Assembly (NCBI RefSeq): GCF_004364315.1
Contig: NZ_SOBR01000005.1
Span: forward strand, 1 to 64,000
Direction of reading: 5' to 3'
Length of the DNA stretch: 64,000 nucleotides
DNA from: Chromohalobacter marismortui
GTDB taxonomy: Bacteria; Pseudomonadota; Gammaproteobacteria; Pseudomonadales; Halomonadaceae
A program made the position numbers and the translations under genes. This document shows, piece after piece, positions 1 to 8,230 of this stretch. Numbering within the stretch: position 1 is the stretch's first letter; each line of letters opens with the position of its first letter. A model generated the notes under the pieces. It was not told the origin of the DNA. It saw only the letters and a list, made by a program, of their open reading frames with translations, and did no database searches.

Positions 1-905
1 GTGGTATCCACTGCGTACTCACGGGCGGTGTCGGCACTGAAGGCATTGCCCGCTTCGTCGGTGCCGGTGACATTGGCGGCCATCGTATCGTTGGCGGCCA
101 GCACTTCGCCGGCCACGTCGATGCTGTAGGTGAGGTCGTCCCCCACGGTGCCTTCGTAACTTTGGTCACCAATGGTCAGGGTAACGGTGTCGCCGGCGGC
201 GGCATCGCCGGTGACGCTGCCGGTGATCGCAATCGTCTGACCCGCTTCGGTGTCGTTGACGGTGTTGTCGTCAGTCACCGGGTCGATGGTGATCGTGGCA
301 CTGGCGTCGGTATCGACGCTGTAGTCGCGGGTCGTATCCGCACTGAAGGCGTTGCCCGCTTCGTCGGTGCCGGTGACATTGGCGGCCATCGTATCGTTGG
401 CAGCCAGCACTTCGCCGGCCACGTCGATGCTGTAGGTGAGGTCGTCCCCCACGGTGCCTGCGTAGCTTTGGTCACCAATGGTCAGCGTAACGGTGTCGCC
501 GGCGGCGGCATCGCCGGTGACGCTGCCGGTGATCGCAATCGTCTGACCCGCTTCGGTGTCGTTGACGGTGTTGTCGTCAGTCACCGGGTCGATGGTGATA
601 CCGGCTTGTGCAGTGGTATCCACTGCGTACTCACGGGCGGTGTCGGCACTGAAGGCGTTGCCCGCTTCGTCAGCACCGGTCACTTCGGCGCTGACGGTGT
701 CATGGGCGGCCAGCACTTCGCCGGCCACGTCGATGCTGTAGGTGAGGTCGTCCCCCACGGTGCCTTCGTAACTTTGGTCACCAATGGTCAGGGTAACGGT
801 GTCGCCGGCGGCGGCATCGCCGGTGACGCTGCCGGTGATCGCAATCGTCTGACCCGCTTCGGTGTCGTTGACGGTGTTGTCGGCGGTGATCGGATCAAGA
901 ACAAT
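1..905 (-). repeat. Tandem 306-bp (102-codon) repeats within the adhesin gene
   Basis: The marker string gtaacggtgtcgcc recurs at 181, 487 and 793, giving an exact 306-bp period. Almost three copies are visible and more probably continue leftward. The copies are almost identical at the nucleotide level over most of their length. Visible differences cluster in a short segment, for example AAHDTVSAEVTGAD in the first copy versus AANDTMAANVTGTD in the next. This points to recent duplication or gene conversion. Each unit encodes a bacterial Ig-like beta-sandwich type repeat. Confidence 0.92.
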
Positions 906-1412
906 GTTCGCTACCGCTGCGGTCTCGTCAGCAACGGGGGCCTCGGCAAACTCAATTGTCTCAGGCCCTTCATCAGCGCCAACTGAGTACTCATACTGCA
1001 GCCCCTGAACGGATTCTTCTATACGGGAGAGCCGAACGAAGTCGGAGCCGCCGCCACCCCCGCCGGCAGCACCGCCGCCGGCAGCGGTCGCTTCAAGCAG
1101 TTCGAACAGGTCGCCTTCTTCTTCTTCCAGAGCGGAGAGCAACGCTTCTACTTCGCTGTCCTGGACAGCGGATTCGTCCTGTCCCGAGGCGTTTTCAGCA
1201 TCCACATCGTTGGTTAGCGCGACTTGTTCATCGCCGCCAATCAGCGTGGGAGGCAAACCGTCGTTAAAATCCAGTTGAACGCTACCATTGGCAGAGGTGA
1301 TGAGCGTTTCACCTTCTTTGAGCACATCGCCGACAGACAGCTCGCGCAGGTTACCATCGGGATCCCGCGCCCAGGCCTGACCGGTGATAGAGACAACGGT
1401 TGCAATGCTCAT
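1..1412 (-). CDS. Giant repetitive adhesin with retention module (LapA/BapA-like), N-terminal part only
   Basis: Open reading frame on the minus strand from ATG at 1412 to the left edge with no stop, so only the first 470 residues are visible. A GAGGT ribosome site precedes the start. Residues 1-60 (MSIATVVSITGQAWARD onward) look like the retention module of LapA-type adhesins. Residues about 70-108 are acidic, followed by TAAG at 109-112 and a Gly-rich linker. From about residue 170 come nearly identical 102-residue Ig-like repeats (NDTEAGQTIAITGSVTGDAA...). LapA-type proteins are exported by type I secretion, anchored in the outer membrane pore through the retention module and released by LapG proteolysis. 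The upstream exporter genes (lapE-, lapB- and lapC-like) lie on the same strand, which supports this role. The C-terminal RTX secretion signal lies outside the window. No LapD or LapG gene is present here. Confidence 0.9.
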   Translation of the reverse strand, partial: MSIATVVSITGQAWARDPDGNLRELSVGDVLKEGETLITSANGSVQLDFNDGLPPTLIGGDEQVALTNDVDAENASGQDESAVQDSEVEALLSALEEEEGDLFELLEATAAGGGAAGGGGGGSDFVRLSRIEESVQGLQYEYSVGADEGPETIEFAEAPVADETAAVANIVLDPITADNTVNDTEAGQTIAITGSVTGDAAAGDTVTLTIGDQSYEGTVGDDLTYSIDVAGEVLAAHDTVSAEVTGADEAGNAFSADTAREYAVDTTAQAGITIDPVTDDNTVNDTEAGQTIAITGSVTGDAAAGDTVTLTIGDQSYAGTVGDDLTYSIDVAGEVLAANDTMAANVTGTDEAGNAFSADTTRDYSVDTDASATITIDPVTDDNTVNDTEAGQTIAITGSVTGDAAAGDTVTLTIGDQSYEGTVGDDLTYSIDVAGEVLAANDTMAANVTGTDEAGNAFSADTAREYAVDT

Positions 1413-1459
1413 AGCATCTACCTCTAACAATGAAGATAAGATTTTGTATTGGTATCCAG

Positions 1460-1479
1460 ACTAGGCCTGGTTGGCTAGT
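1460..1479. promoter_or_regulatory. Candidate operator: imperfect dyad upstream of the adhesin gene
   Basis: In the 213-bp gap between the regulator and the adhesin there is a dyad actag-N10-ctagt, flanked by related ggtat/ggtatt strings (1451 and 1482). It lies about 50-70 bases upstream of the adhesin ATG, where a promoter or activator site would be expected. Binding by the neighbouring LuxR-family protein is only inference. No convincing sigma-70 hexamers were identified. Confidence 0.3.
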
Positions 1480-1625
1480 AGTGGTATTGGACAGTGGTAC
1501 AGGCAGGAGGACTAAAAGTTACATGCGATAACATGGCGGCTAGAAGAACCACCGTCGATGGGGATACAGCCACTCGGGCCGCATAGGGCCGCGCACCCGG
1601 TAGGCAGTGGCGTCCAGCCGGGCTT

Positions 1626-2270
1626 TCAGGTCGAGGAACGACTGGGAGCGCTCTTGATAGCTGACGCCGCCCCTTTGCCAGTCAGCTTGATGATCAGCTG
1701 CAACCGATCTTGGATATCCAGCTTGCTGAAGATGGCGGTCAGGTGGGCTTTCACAGTTCGCTCGCTAATGTCGAGCTCACGGGCCACCACCTTGTTACTG
1801 GCCCCCTTTGCCACAGCCAACGCTACTTCACGCTCGCGCTGCGTCAGCATTTCCAACATCAAGGGCTCTGCCTGCTGATCGCCGTCGAGTAGCCGCCAAG
1901 TGCTCCCTATTACTTGAGCCACCAGCTCAGGTGGCACCCAAATCCCCTGGTGCATGACCACCGTGGCGATCTGCTGCAGGATATCGGCAGGACTCAGGGC
2001 GTGGGCATAACCTCTAGCACCTTGCCGGAGTGCATCGATGGCGGCTGTGTTGCTGGGCATCATCGACAACACTACTACCGTGGAATGTTGTGCAATACGG
2101 CTGACAAGGGAAGGCCCATCGTTTTCTGGCTCTTCCTTCAGCACCCATACCATAGTGTCGGCATCAGCCGCTACAAGGGCTTTCTCAGGGGAAACGCATT
2201 TAGCCTCTGCGAATGCTTCCTGCCAACGCGGCATCAGTGTTCGCTTTTGAGCGACAAAAAAGTGCTTCAT
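1626..2270 (-). CDS. LuxR-family DNA-binding regulator with degenerate receiver domain
   Basis: A 214-residue protein with NarL/FixJ layout. Residues 1-120 have the spacing of a receiver domain, and residues about 140-195 form a LuxR-type helix-turn-helix (MLTQREREVALAVAKG, then NKVVARELDISERTVKAHL). The receiver half lacks the usual acidic pair near the N-terminus, the phospho-acceptor Asp (the expected strand reads TMVWVLKEEP) and the conserved Lys (GYAHALSP). It is therefore unlikely to be switched by phosphorylation. The start codon overlaps the stop of the membrane fusion gene by one base (TGATG), so it is translationally coupled to the exporter. It sits directly before the adhesin gene, so control of adhesin expression is the likely job (inference). 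Confidence 0.85.
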   Translation of the reverse strand: MKHFFVAQKRTLMPRWQEAFAEAKCVSPEKALVAADADTMVWVLKEEPENDGPSLVSRIAQHSTVVVLSMMPSNTAAIDALRQGARGYAHALSPADILQQIATVVMHQGIWVPPELVAQVIGSTWRLLDGDQQAEPLMLEMLTQREREVALAVAKGASNKVVARELDISERTVKAHLTAIFSKLDIQDRLQLIIKLTGKGAASAIKSAPSRSST

Positions 2271-3697
2271 CAGCGTTCCCCTAATGAATTATTCCATGCA
2301 CGGAGAACCGGCTTCAGGAGGAATTCCATCACCGTGCGCTTGCCGGTCATGATATCAACCTGCGCTGTCATACCAGGAATGATATCCATTTTTTCGTTAT
2401 TGATTTCACCCCGCTCGGTACGCACCCGCACGCGATAGAAAGTATTGTCATCATCATCGGTGATGGTATCGGCACTGATGCTTTCAAGTTCCGCTTCCAA
2501 GCCGCCGTAAACGGCATAGTCGTAGGCGGTCAGCTTCACTATTGCATCTTGTCCCGGACTCAAAAAGGCAATATCCCGTGGCGCGACCCTCGCTTCGACC
2601 AGCAGCCGATCGTCGGTGGGAATGATATCGACGACCTTTTCTCCCGGCTGGATTACCCCACCGACGGTATTGATATATAGCTGCTGCACGACTCCTTTCA
2701 CCGGAGAGCGGATGTCCGCAAGCTGCACGCGATCTTTCAGACCCACGCTGGCTTCATTGAGTGCGGCAATTTCACTCAGTGTCTCGGCGAGATCTTTACG
2801 CCACTTACTGCGCCGTTCAGCGTCTAGTTCACGCAACTGTGATTTGCTCTGTTCAACAGCGGCTTCGAGTCCCTCAATCGCCGCGCTGGCCTGATCGCGC
2901 TCTCCTCGATTGCGAGACACTTCGCGTTCCAGACGCAGCACTTCCACTTCCGACACGGCGCCGGAGGACAACAAGGGACGTGTGAGCTGGAGTTCTTCGT
3001 TAGCCATTTTGAGCTCGCGACTAGCGGTATCACGACGCAATCGTGCCTCGCGTAGCTCGGCTTCGCGCTGGCGAATGCGGTCGCGTATCACAGCTTTCTG
3101 TTGGTTCAACTCATTGAGCCGGCTTTCGTAGACTTTACGTTCTTGCGAGACTGCCAGCGGCGCGTCTGCCAGCAGCTCTTCACTGGGCGAAAAAGGAGTG
3201 TCTGTCAGCAGAGAACGCAGCCCCTCGGCACGGGCTTTCAGCGCCTGAGCCTGAACCTTATTTTTGCGAAAATCCGAAACGAAACGCGTCGGGTCAATCT
3301 GCATGATGACTTCGCCCTTTGCGACATTCTGGCCTTCTTGAACCAAAATTTTCTCGACCATACCTCCGTCTAAGGATTGGACACGCTGCAATTTTTGAGC
3401 AGGTATCACGCGGCCTTGCCCATGGGTCACTTCATTGATTTCGGCAAAGGAGGCCCATACCAGCAACGCGACCACTGCCAGAAAAATGCCATATAGAAGG
3501 GCACGAGCGCGCAATGGATCCTGCTGCATGCGCGCCCAGTCGGCATCACTTGCCCAGTCACGATTCAGGTGGGCTGACGTGACCCGCTTGGAGAACAGTC
3601 GGTCCATGAACGGCCGAAAAGGTTTACCGCCCTTTTCACTGAATCGACCCAACGCTTCAAAGCCTTGCTGCTCCGCAGACTTGCGTTTCTTTGCCAT
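2270..3697 (-). CDS. lapC: Type I secretion membrane fusion protein, HlyD/LapC family
   Basis: A 475-residue periplasmic adaptor that would link the ABC exporter to the outer membrane TolC-like channel. A cytoplasmic N-terminus of about 70 residues is followed by one membrane helix (LLYGIFLAVVALLVWASFAE). Then come a lipoyl/barrel segment (GRVIPAQKLQRVQSLDGG), a long coiled coil at about 160-310 rich in E, R, L and Q, a second half-barrel (DIRSPVKGVVQQLYINTVGG) and the C-terminal beta domain with DIIPGMTAQVDI typical of HlyD proteins. Its ATG overlaps the stop of the ABC gene (TAATG). The symbol follows Pseudomonas LapC by family and context; the order of genes around it differs from P. fluorescens. 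Confidence 0.9.
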   Translation of the reverse strand: MAKKRKSAEQQGFEALGRFSEKGGKPFRPFMDRLFSKRVTSAHLNRDWASDADWARMQQDPLRARALLYGIFLAVVALLVWASFAEINEVTHGQGRVIPAQKLQRVQSLDGGMVEKILVQEGQNVAKGEVIMQIDPTRFVSDFRKNKVQAQALKARAEGLRSLLTDTPFSPSEELLADAPLAVSQERKVYESRLNELNQQKAVIRDRIRQREAELREARLRRDTASRELKMANEELQLTRPLLSSGAVSEVEVLRLEREVSRNRGERDQASAAIEGLEAAVEQSKSQLRELDAERRSKWRKDLAETLSEIAALNEASVGLKDRVQLADIRSPVKGVVQQLYINTVGGVIQPGEKVVDIIPTDDRLLVEARVAPRDIAFLSPGQDAIVKLTAYDYAVYGGLEAELESISADTITDDDDNTFYRVRVRTERGEINNEKMDIIPGMTAQVDIMTGKRTVMEFLLKPVLRAWNNSLGER

Positions 3698-5865
3698 TAA
3701 CTCGCTCTCCCCACCTGGCCTTTGCGCAAGGCTTCGACGACCTGCTCACGAGGACCATCTGCCACGACCTTGCCAGCATCCATGACGATGACTCGATCAA
3801 CGAGCGAGAGTAGCGAGGTGCGGTGAGTGACGATCACCATGGTTTTTTCTTCGCTGTAGCGGGTGAGATTTTTCTTCAGCACCTCCTCACTGGCGTGATC
3901 CATGGCGCTACTGGGTTCATCGAGCAGTAACACGGTCGGATTACTGACCAGCGCCCGAGCAATCGCGACCGACTGACGCTGACCGCCGGACAGCATGTTG
4001 CCCCCCTCACCGACCGGCAGATCCAGACCATAGGGATGCGACTTGACCAAGGACTCGAGCCCACTCAACTTCACCGCTTCGAGCAAGGCGTCATCGTCTA
4101 CGCCCTCGCTGCCGGCACCGATCACTATGTTTTCGCGCAGCGTACCAAAAAATAACGCAATGTCTTGGGGAACGTAGCCGATATGACGACGCAACTGCAG
4201 TGGATCGAACTGCCGGATGTCCACGTCATCCAACAAGACGGCTCCACCGGTGGGTTGGTAAAGCGCCAGCAACAGCTTGCTGAGCGTTGACTTGCCCGAG
4301 CCGACGCGACCGATCAGCGCCACCTTTTCGCCCGGCTCGAGCCGAAAGCTCACGTCATTCAGGGCAGCGCGTTCCGTTTCGGGGTAATTTAGGCTTACGC
4401 CATCGAACTTGATGTCCCCTCGCACCACGGGACGACTGATGTAGGCTTTACCCTCGGCACGCTCAACGGGCTTGTCCATGACATCATTGAGCGACTGCAG
4501 CGCGGTGGATGACTGGTGATACTGTGCCATCAATCCCGCCGCCTGACTGATCGGCGCCATGGCACGCGATGACAGCAGGTACGCGGCTATTAATCCGCCC
4601 TGGGTCAGATCACCTTCGACAATCAAGTAAACGCCGACCACGATGATCGCTACCGCCACGGTTTGTTGGGTCCATAGTGCCATGCTGGTCACCGAGGAAC
4701 CCACCAGACGCAGTTGTGCTGCGGTACGAGACAAGAACGCCGATGCACGTTCCCAGTTCCCCTGCAAACGGCTTTCGCTACGCAGTGCCTTGACGGTCTC
4801 CAGATTGCCCACGGACTCGACAAGCGTGGCATTGCGTTGAGCACCAATGCGCCAAGTGGTCTCGGAGAGCTCGTGCAGCTTGCTTTGGGCGGCTAGCGCA
4901 TACAGGAAGACAAAGACGGCTCCCAGCACAATGGGTATCACTAGCGGCACGCCAATGAGCGCAATGATCGTGGCAAAAAGCACCACGAAGGGTAAGTCCA
5001 CCAGTGCCACAATGGTGGCCGAGCCGATAAACGCGCGGACGGATTCGAACGACTGCAGGGTCGAGGTAAAGGACCCGGTCGACGCTGGTTTGACCTCCAT
5101 GCGCATGCCCAGCACGCGGGACATGATGCTGGAGGTTAGCTTCACATCGGCGCGACTGGCAGCAAGATCCACAAAGGCATTGCGCATAAGGCGCAGCGCT
5201 AGGTCAAAGCACAGCACGATAAAGATACCCACCGCCAACACCCAGAGGGTTTCGGTGGCGGCGTTGGGAACAACCCGGTCGTAGACGTTCATGACGAACA
5301 GCGGCATGGCGATGGCGAACACATTAATCACCACCGATCCTATCAAGACGTCGCGATACAGTTTGCGATTCTCCCGGATGACACCCCAGAACCAGTGCCG
5401 CGAGCGCTGCTGCTTGACCTCGGGGCCACGTGCATCAAAGCGATATTTAGGCCTGACATAAAAGGCTTGGCCGTTGTAGGCATCCTGCAGGCCGTCAAGA
5501 CTGACCACAGAACTGGCATCTCCGAGCTCGGGAAAGATGACCTCGGCTTGCCTGTTGTTGAGATCGATGTTGAGCAACACGCAGGCACGCCCTGTCTCCA
5601 GCAACAAAATAACCGGAAACAGGGCGGGATTGAGCTGCGTAAGTCGCGCTTTGACCAGCCGCGCAGTAAGGTCGGCCCGACGGGCGGCACGCCCCACAAC
5701 GCCTGGTGTCAGCCTGCCTTCTTCAAGCGGGAGACCTGCGACCAAGGCTTCCCGGGTTGTATCGTGGTGATGCATTGCCGCCACGGCGACCAGACACTCC
5801 AGCAGCTCGTCGGTCTCGGTTCCGTGGGATGGCTCGGCTGAAGCCATGTCTTGTTCGTTAGACAC
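3697..5865 (-). CDS. lapB: Type I secretion ABC transporter with C39-like domain, LapB family
   Basis: A 722-residue exporter half-transporter for the large adhesin. Residues about 20-150 form a C39-peptidase-like domain without the canonical catalytic Cys/His context, as in LapB/HlyB-type transporters that do not cleave a leader. Residues about 165-440 contain the ABC transmembrane helices. The nucleotide-binding domain shows Walker A GRVGSGKST, signature LSGGQRQ, Walker B VLLLDEP and the H-loop VIVTHR. The start is GTG at 5865 with GGAG upstream. The downstream membrane fusion gene overlaps it by one base, and the TolC-like gene lies 111 bases upstream on the same strand. Confidence 0.92.
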   Translation of the reverse strand: MSNEQDMASAEPSHGTETDELLECLVAVAAMHHHDTTREALVAGLPLEEGRLTPGVVGRAARRADLTARLVKARLTQLNPALFPVILLLETGRACVLLNIDLNNRQAEVIFPELGDASSVVSLDGLQDAYNGQAFYVRPKYRFDARGPEVKQQRSRHWFWGVIRENRKLYRDVLIGSVVINVFAIAMPLFVMNVYDRVVPNAATETLWVLAVGIFIVLCFDLALRLMRNAFVDLAASRADVKLTSSIMSRVLGMRMEVKPASTGSFTSTLQSFESVRAFIGSATIVALVDLPFVVLFATIIALIGVPLVIPIVLGAVFVFLYALAAQSKLHELSETTWRIGAQRNATLVESVGNLETVKALRSESRLQGNWERASAFLSRTAAQLRLVGSSVTSMALWTQQTVAVAIIVVGVYLIVEGDLTQGGLIAAYLLSSRAMAPISQAAGLMAQYHQSSTALQSLNDVMDKPVERAEGKAYISRPVVRGDIKFDGVSLNYPETERAALNDVSFRLEPGEKVALIGRVGSGKSTLSKLLLALYQPTGGAVLLDDVDIRQFDPLQLRRHIGYVPQDIALFFGTLRENIVIGAGSEGVDDDALLEAVKLSGLESLVKSHPYGLDLPVGEGGNMLSGGQRQSVAIARALVSNPTVLLLDEPSSAMDHASEEVLKKNLTRYSEEKTMVIVTHRTSLLSLVDRVIVMDAGKVVADGPREQVVEALRKGQVGRAS

Positions 5866-5976
5866 ACGAACTCCAAATTATGGTTGGATCAACGCGCTCA
5901 ACGCCGGCGTGTCGCACAATCATCCATACGAGAAAAGATTCAGAACGTGGCACAATCTACAGCAACCCCTTATTGA

Positions 5977-7485
5977 TTAACTGTCGACGTCTGAAGAGAC
6001 ACCCTTGCGTCTCTTGCCAACCAAATCCTCCAGCGAATAACGTGCCGGCGCTTGACTTGGACAAATGGCCTCACCGTCCAGCTCAACGCCATCGCTGTCC
6101 AAATCTGCCAGGCTCGGTAGACCAGTACGCGACACCTCTAGCGTCGACATCAACTGGCCCATCGCCGCCAGCGTCTCGGCATCGGCAATGGCTACGTCAT
6201 ACTTGGCGTTGGCGTAGGCGCGACTCGCTTCAAAGAATTCGTTCTCGCTATCCAGCACGTCGAGCAAGGTACGTTGACCAATGTCGAACTGCTGCTGGTA
6301 CGCGACTCGCACGCGATCGATCGACTGTCGGTGCTGGTTGAGGTAGCGCATCTGCTCACGCAGTCGCTGGGTGTCCGCATAAGCGATCTGAGTGGTCTGA
6401 CGCACGTTATGACAGGCCAGCGCGCGATTATCGATGGCTTCTTCAATGCGTTCACTGGCAGCACGGAACGAGGCTAGGTCCGAGCCTCCACGATACAGGT
6501 TCATACTGGCCACCAGCTCGATACTGCTCTGATCTCGGCGCCCGATGGCAGCAGAGTCGTCGTTATTGCTACCGGTACGCGCAACGAGGTTCAGTTTCGG
6601 ATGAAAACCTGCCTCCGCGATATCCTGCTCGGCACGCGAGGCGGCGATGTCTTCAATCGCCGCGTGGAAGTCCGGATTGCCTTCGAAGGCAAGACGAACG
6701 GCTTCCTGAACCGAATCAGGCAATTCATCCGATAGTTCCGGCGCGGGCGCTAGATTTGCAACCGGCAGCTCGCCGACGATACGGCTATAACGCGCTGACA
6801 CATCATGCAGGTTAGCCGCTTCGGTCAACAGGTTGGACTCGGCCAGTGCCACGCGACCTGTAATCTGCTCGAGGTCGACGCCACGACCAGCACCGGAGAG
6901 CGCACGCTCCTCGATCTGATCGTAGACGCGCATGTGCTGACGATAGTTGTCTTGAGCCAAGCGCACCAATTCGCGGTAGCGCAGCACGTCAGCGTAGGCT
7001 CTGGTCGCCTCCAGAGCAATGTTTTCACTAGCGCCTAGCAACTCGTAATAACGTACTAGTTGCGCGTGCTCCAGTTGCTCTACGCGACTGGCAGTGGCAA
7101 AGCCGTCATAGATCATCTGGTTCAGCTCGAGCTGTACGTAATCCGTCTCATAGCTGCCCCGACCATCACCTTCGACGGATTCGCGTCCCACGCCAGCGGT
7201 CACGTCGATGCTGGGCAAATAACCGCCCCAGGCTTCGTCCTTGTCGTAGCCCGCCGCTTTGAAGGCACGAAATGCCGCGTTAACTTCCGGGTTCTGCATG
7301 ATCGCTTGCTGAACGGTTTCTTGCAGATCGGACGTGCCCGGCACCGCCAACTCGGGAGGTAACTGCTGCGCCACCGCCTGACCAAGCGACAAGAACGCCA
7401 GACCCGTTCCGGCCATTGCCTTAAGAATACCGGCACAACCAAACCGCCGCTGATAGAATGCGCTGACGCCACTAACGTTTTTCAT
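5977..7485 (-). CDS. lapE: TolC-family type I secretion outer membrane protein, LapE-like
   Basis: A 502-residue protein, first gene of the adhesin secretion cluster. The N-terminus contains a hydrophobic stretch (GILKAMAGTGLAFLSLGQAVAQ) that fits a signal peptide with cleavage after AVAQ. Two TolC repeats follow (TSDLQETVQQAIMQNPEVNAA at about 50 and the second starting near ELPDSVQEAVRLAFEGNP), with long helical stretches and the typical GQRTLLDVLDSENEFFEASR motif near the end. It would form the outer membrane channel in which a retained LapA-type adhesin sits. A 367-bp AT-rich region lies upstream and probably holds the promoter. Confidence 0.9.
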   Translation of the reverse strand: MKNVSGVSAFYQRRFGCAGILKAMAGTGLAFLSLGQAVAQQLPPELAVPGTSDLQETVQQAIMQNPEVNAAFRAFKAAGYDKDEAWGGYLPSIDVTAGVGRESVEGDGRGSYETDYVQLELNQMIYDGFATASRVEQLEHAQLVRYYELLGASENIALEATRAYADVLRYRELVRLAQDNYRQHMRVYDQIEERALSGAGRGVDLEQITGRVALAESNLLTEAANLHDVSARYSRIVGELPVANLAPAPELSDELPDSVQEAVRLAFEGNPDFHAAIEDIAASRAEQDIAEAGFHPKLNLVARTGSNNDDSAAIGRRDQSSIELVASMNLYRGGSDLASFRAASERIEEAIDNRALACHNVRQTTQIAYADTQRLREQMRYLNQHRQSIDRVRVAYQQQFDIGQRTLLDVLDSENEFFEASRAYANAKYDVAIADAETLAAMGQLMSTLEVSRTGLPSLADLDSDGVELDGEAICPSQAPARYSLEDLVGKRRKGVSSDVDS

Positions 7486-7852
7486 TTGTCATCCCCTTTG
7501 AATGGAGAGCCAACGACAGCGAGTGCCCCGCATCGTCGGTGGCATTAGTTATCACGGGACTCACCTGACACTTGGTGTGCATAGGCGGCGCATCCATTCC
7601 CGTTTTCCTTCCCCTCAATGATGTTGGGTGCTCGCGACTTATGCGGTCGCGATGCTCATGCAAAGAGCTTAAAACACCTCTGTAACGGCATCACGCTTTA
7701 TTGTTTACTTTTTAATACCTAATGGAACACCTATTAATGAAAATTTACTCGATACATAAGCTTGATTGCAAATAACATTAGCCTGCATGCAGTAATAGAG
7801 CTAACCGGGCGTCAGCGCCACAAGGCTATACGCAACGGTGTACGATCTTGAC
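7486..7852. other. Intergenic AT-rich region upstream of the adhesin secretion genes
   Basis: There is no convincing gene in these 367 bases. The part from about 7660 to 7790 is clearly richer in A and T than its surroundings (for example tttattgtttactttttaat and attaatgaaaatttac). This is the expected place for the lapE promoter reading leftward, with a long untranslated leader. Exact promoter hexamers cannot be assigned by eye. Confidence 0.5.
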
Positions 7853-8125
7853 TCACCGATCGCTATGCCCCAGATCCCTCGCCGGATCGAGTCGATCGCG
7901 CACCTGTTGCTTGAGCCACTTGATGTCGGGAAAGCCGCCATCGCGCTTGCGCTCCCAGATGACGTCATCCTCCTCGTAGACGATCTCGAAGTGCCCACCG
8001 TGGCTGGGTGCCAGCGCAACGTGCTCGATATCTTCGCCGAAGGTCTGCAACAGCTCTTGGGCATACCACCCGGCCCGTAACAACCAATGACATTGCGTGC
8101 AATAATGGATACGGATTCGGGACAT
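7853..8125 (-). CDS. Rdx-family (SelT/SelW/SelH-like) redox protein
   Basis: A small protein of about 90 residues starting MSRIRIHYCTQCHW, with the thioredoxin-like CxxC at residues 9 and 12. It continues with the family pattern GWYAQELLQTF and GGHFEIVYEEDDVIWERKRDGGFPD. These features are typical of the bacterial Rdx/SelW domain family, here with Cys in place of selenocysteine. The first ATG that gives a family-like N-terminus is at 8125; an in-frame extension up to 8188 exists but adds unrelated residues. The cellular redox partner is unknown. Confidence 0.85.
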   Translation of the reverse strand: MSRIRIHYCTQCHWLLRAGWYAQELLQTFGEDIEHVALAPSHGGHFEIVYEEDDVIWERKRDGGFPDIKWLKQQVRDRLDPARDLGHSDR

Positions 8126-8230
8126 GGCGAGCGCGCCTCCGTCAGTGGATAGGGCCGCCATGATGCGACGGCCGTATCGTCCGAACAAGCCAGACGATTC
8201 CGTTCCAGTCAGCCAGCAAGGATATATCGA

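Noticed and set aside
1-905. CRISPR-like or satellite repeat array
   Set aside because: The period is 306 bp with no unique spacers, and it keeps an open frame on the minus strand, so it is a protein repeat.
162-986. A 274-codon plus-strand ORF across the adhesin repeats
   Set aside because: It is antisense to the adhesin; its Gly/Val/Asp-rich repeats only mirror the 306-bp repeat, and it has no ribosome site or recognisable domain.
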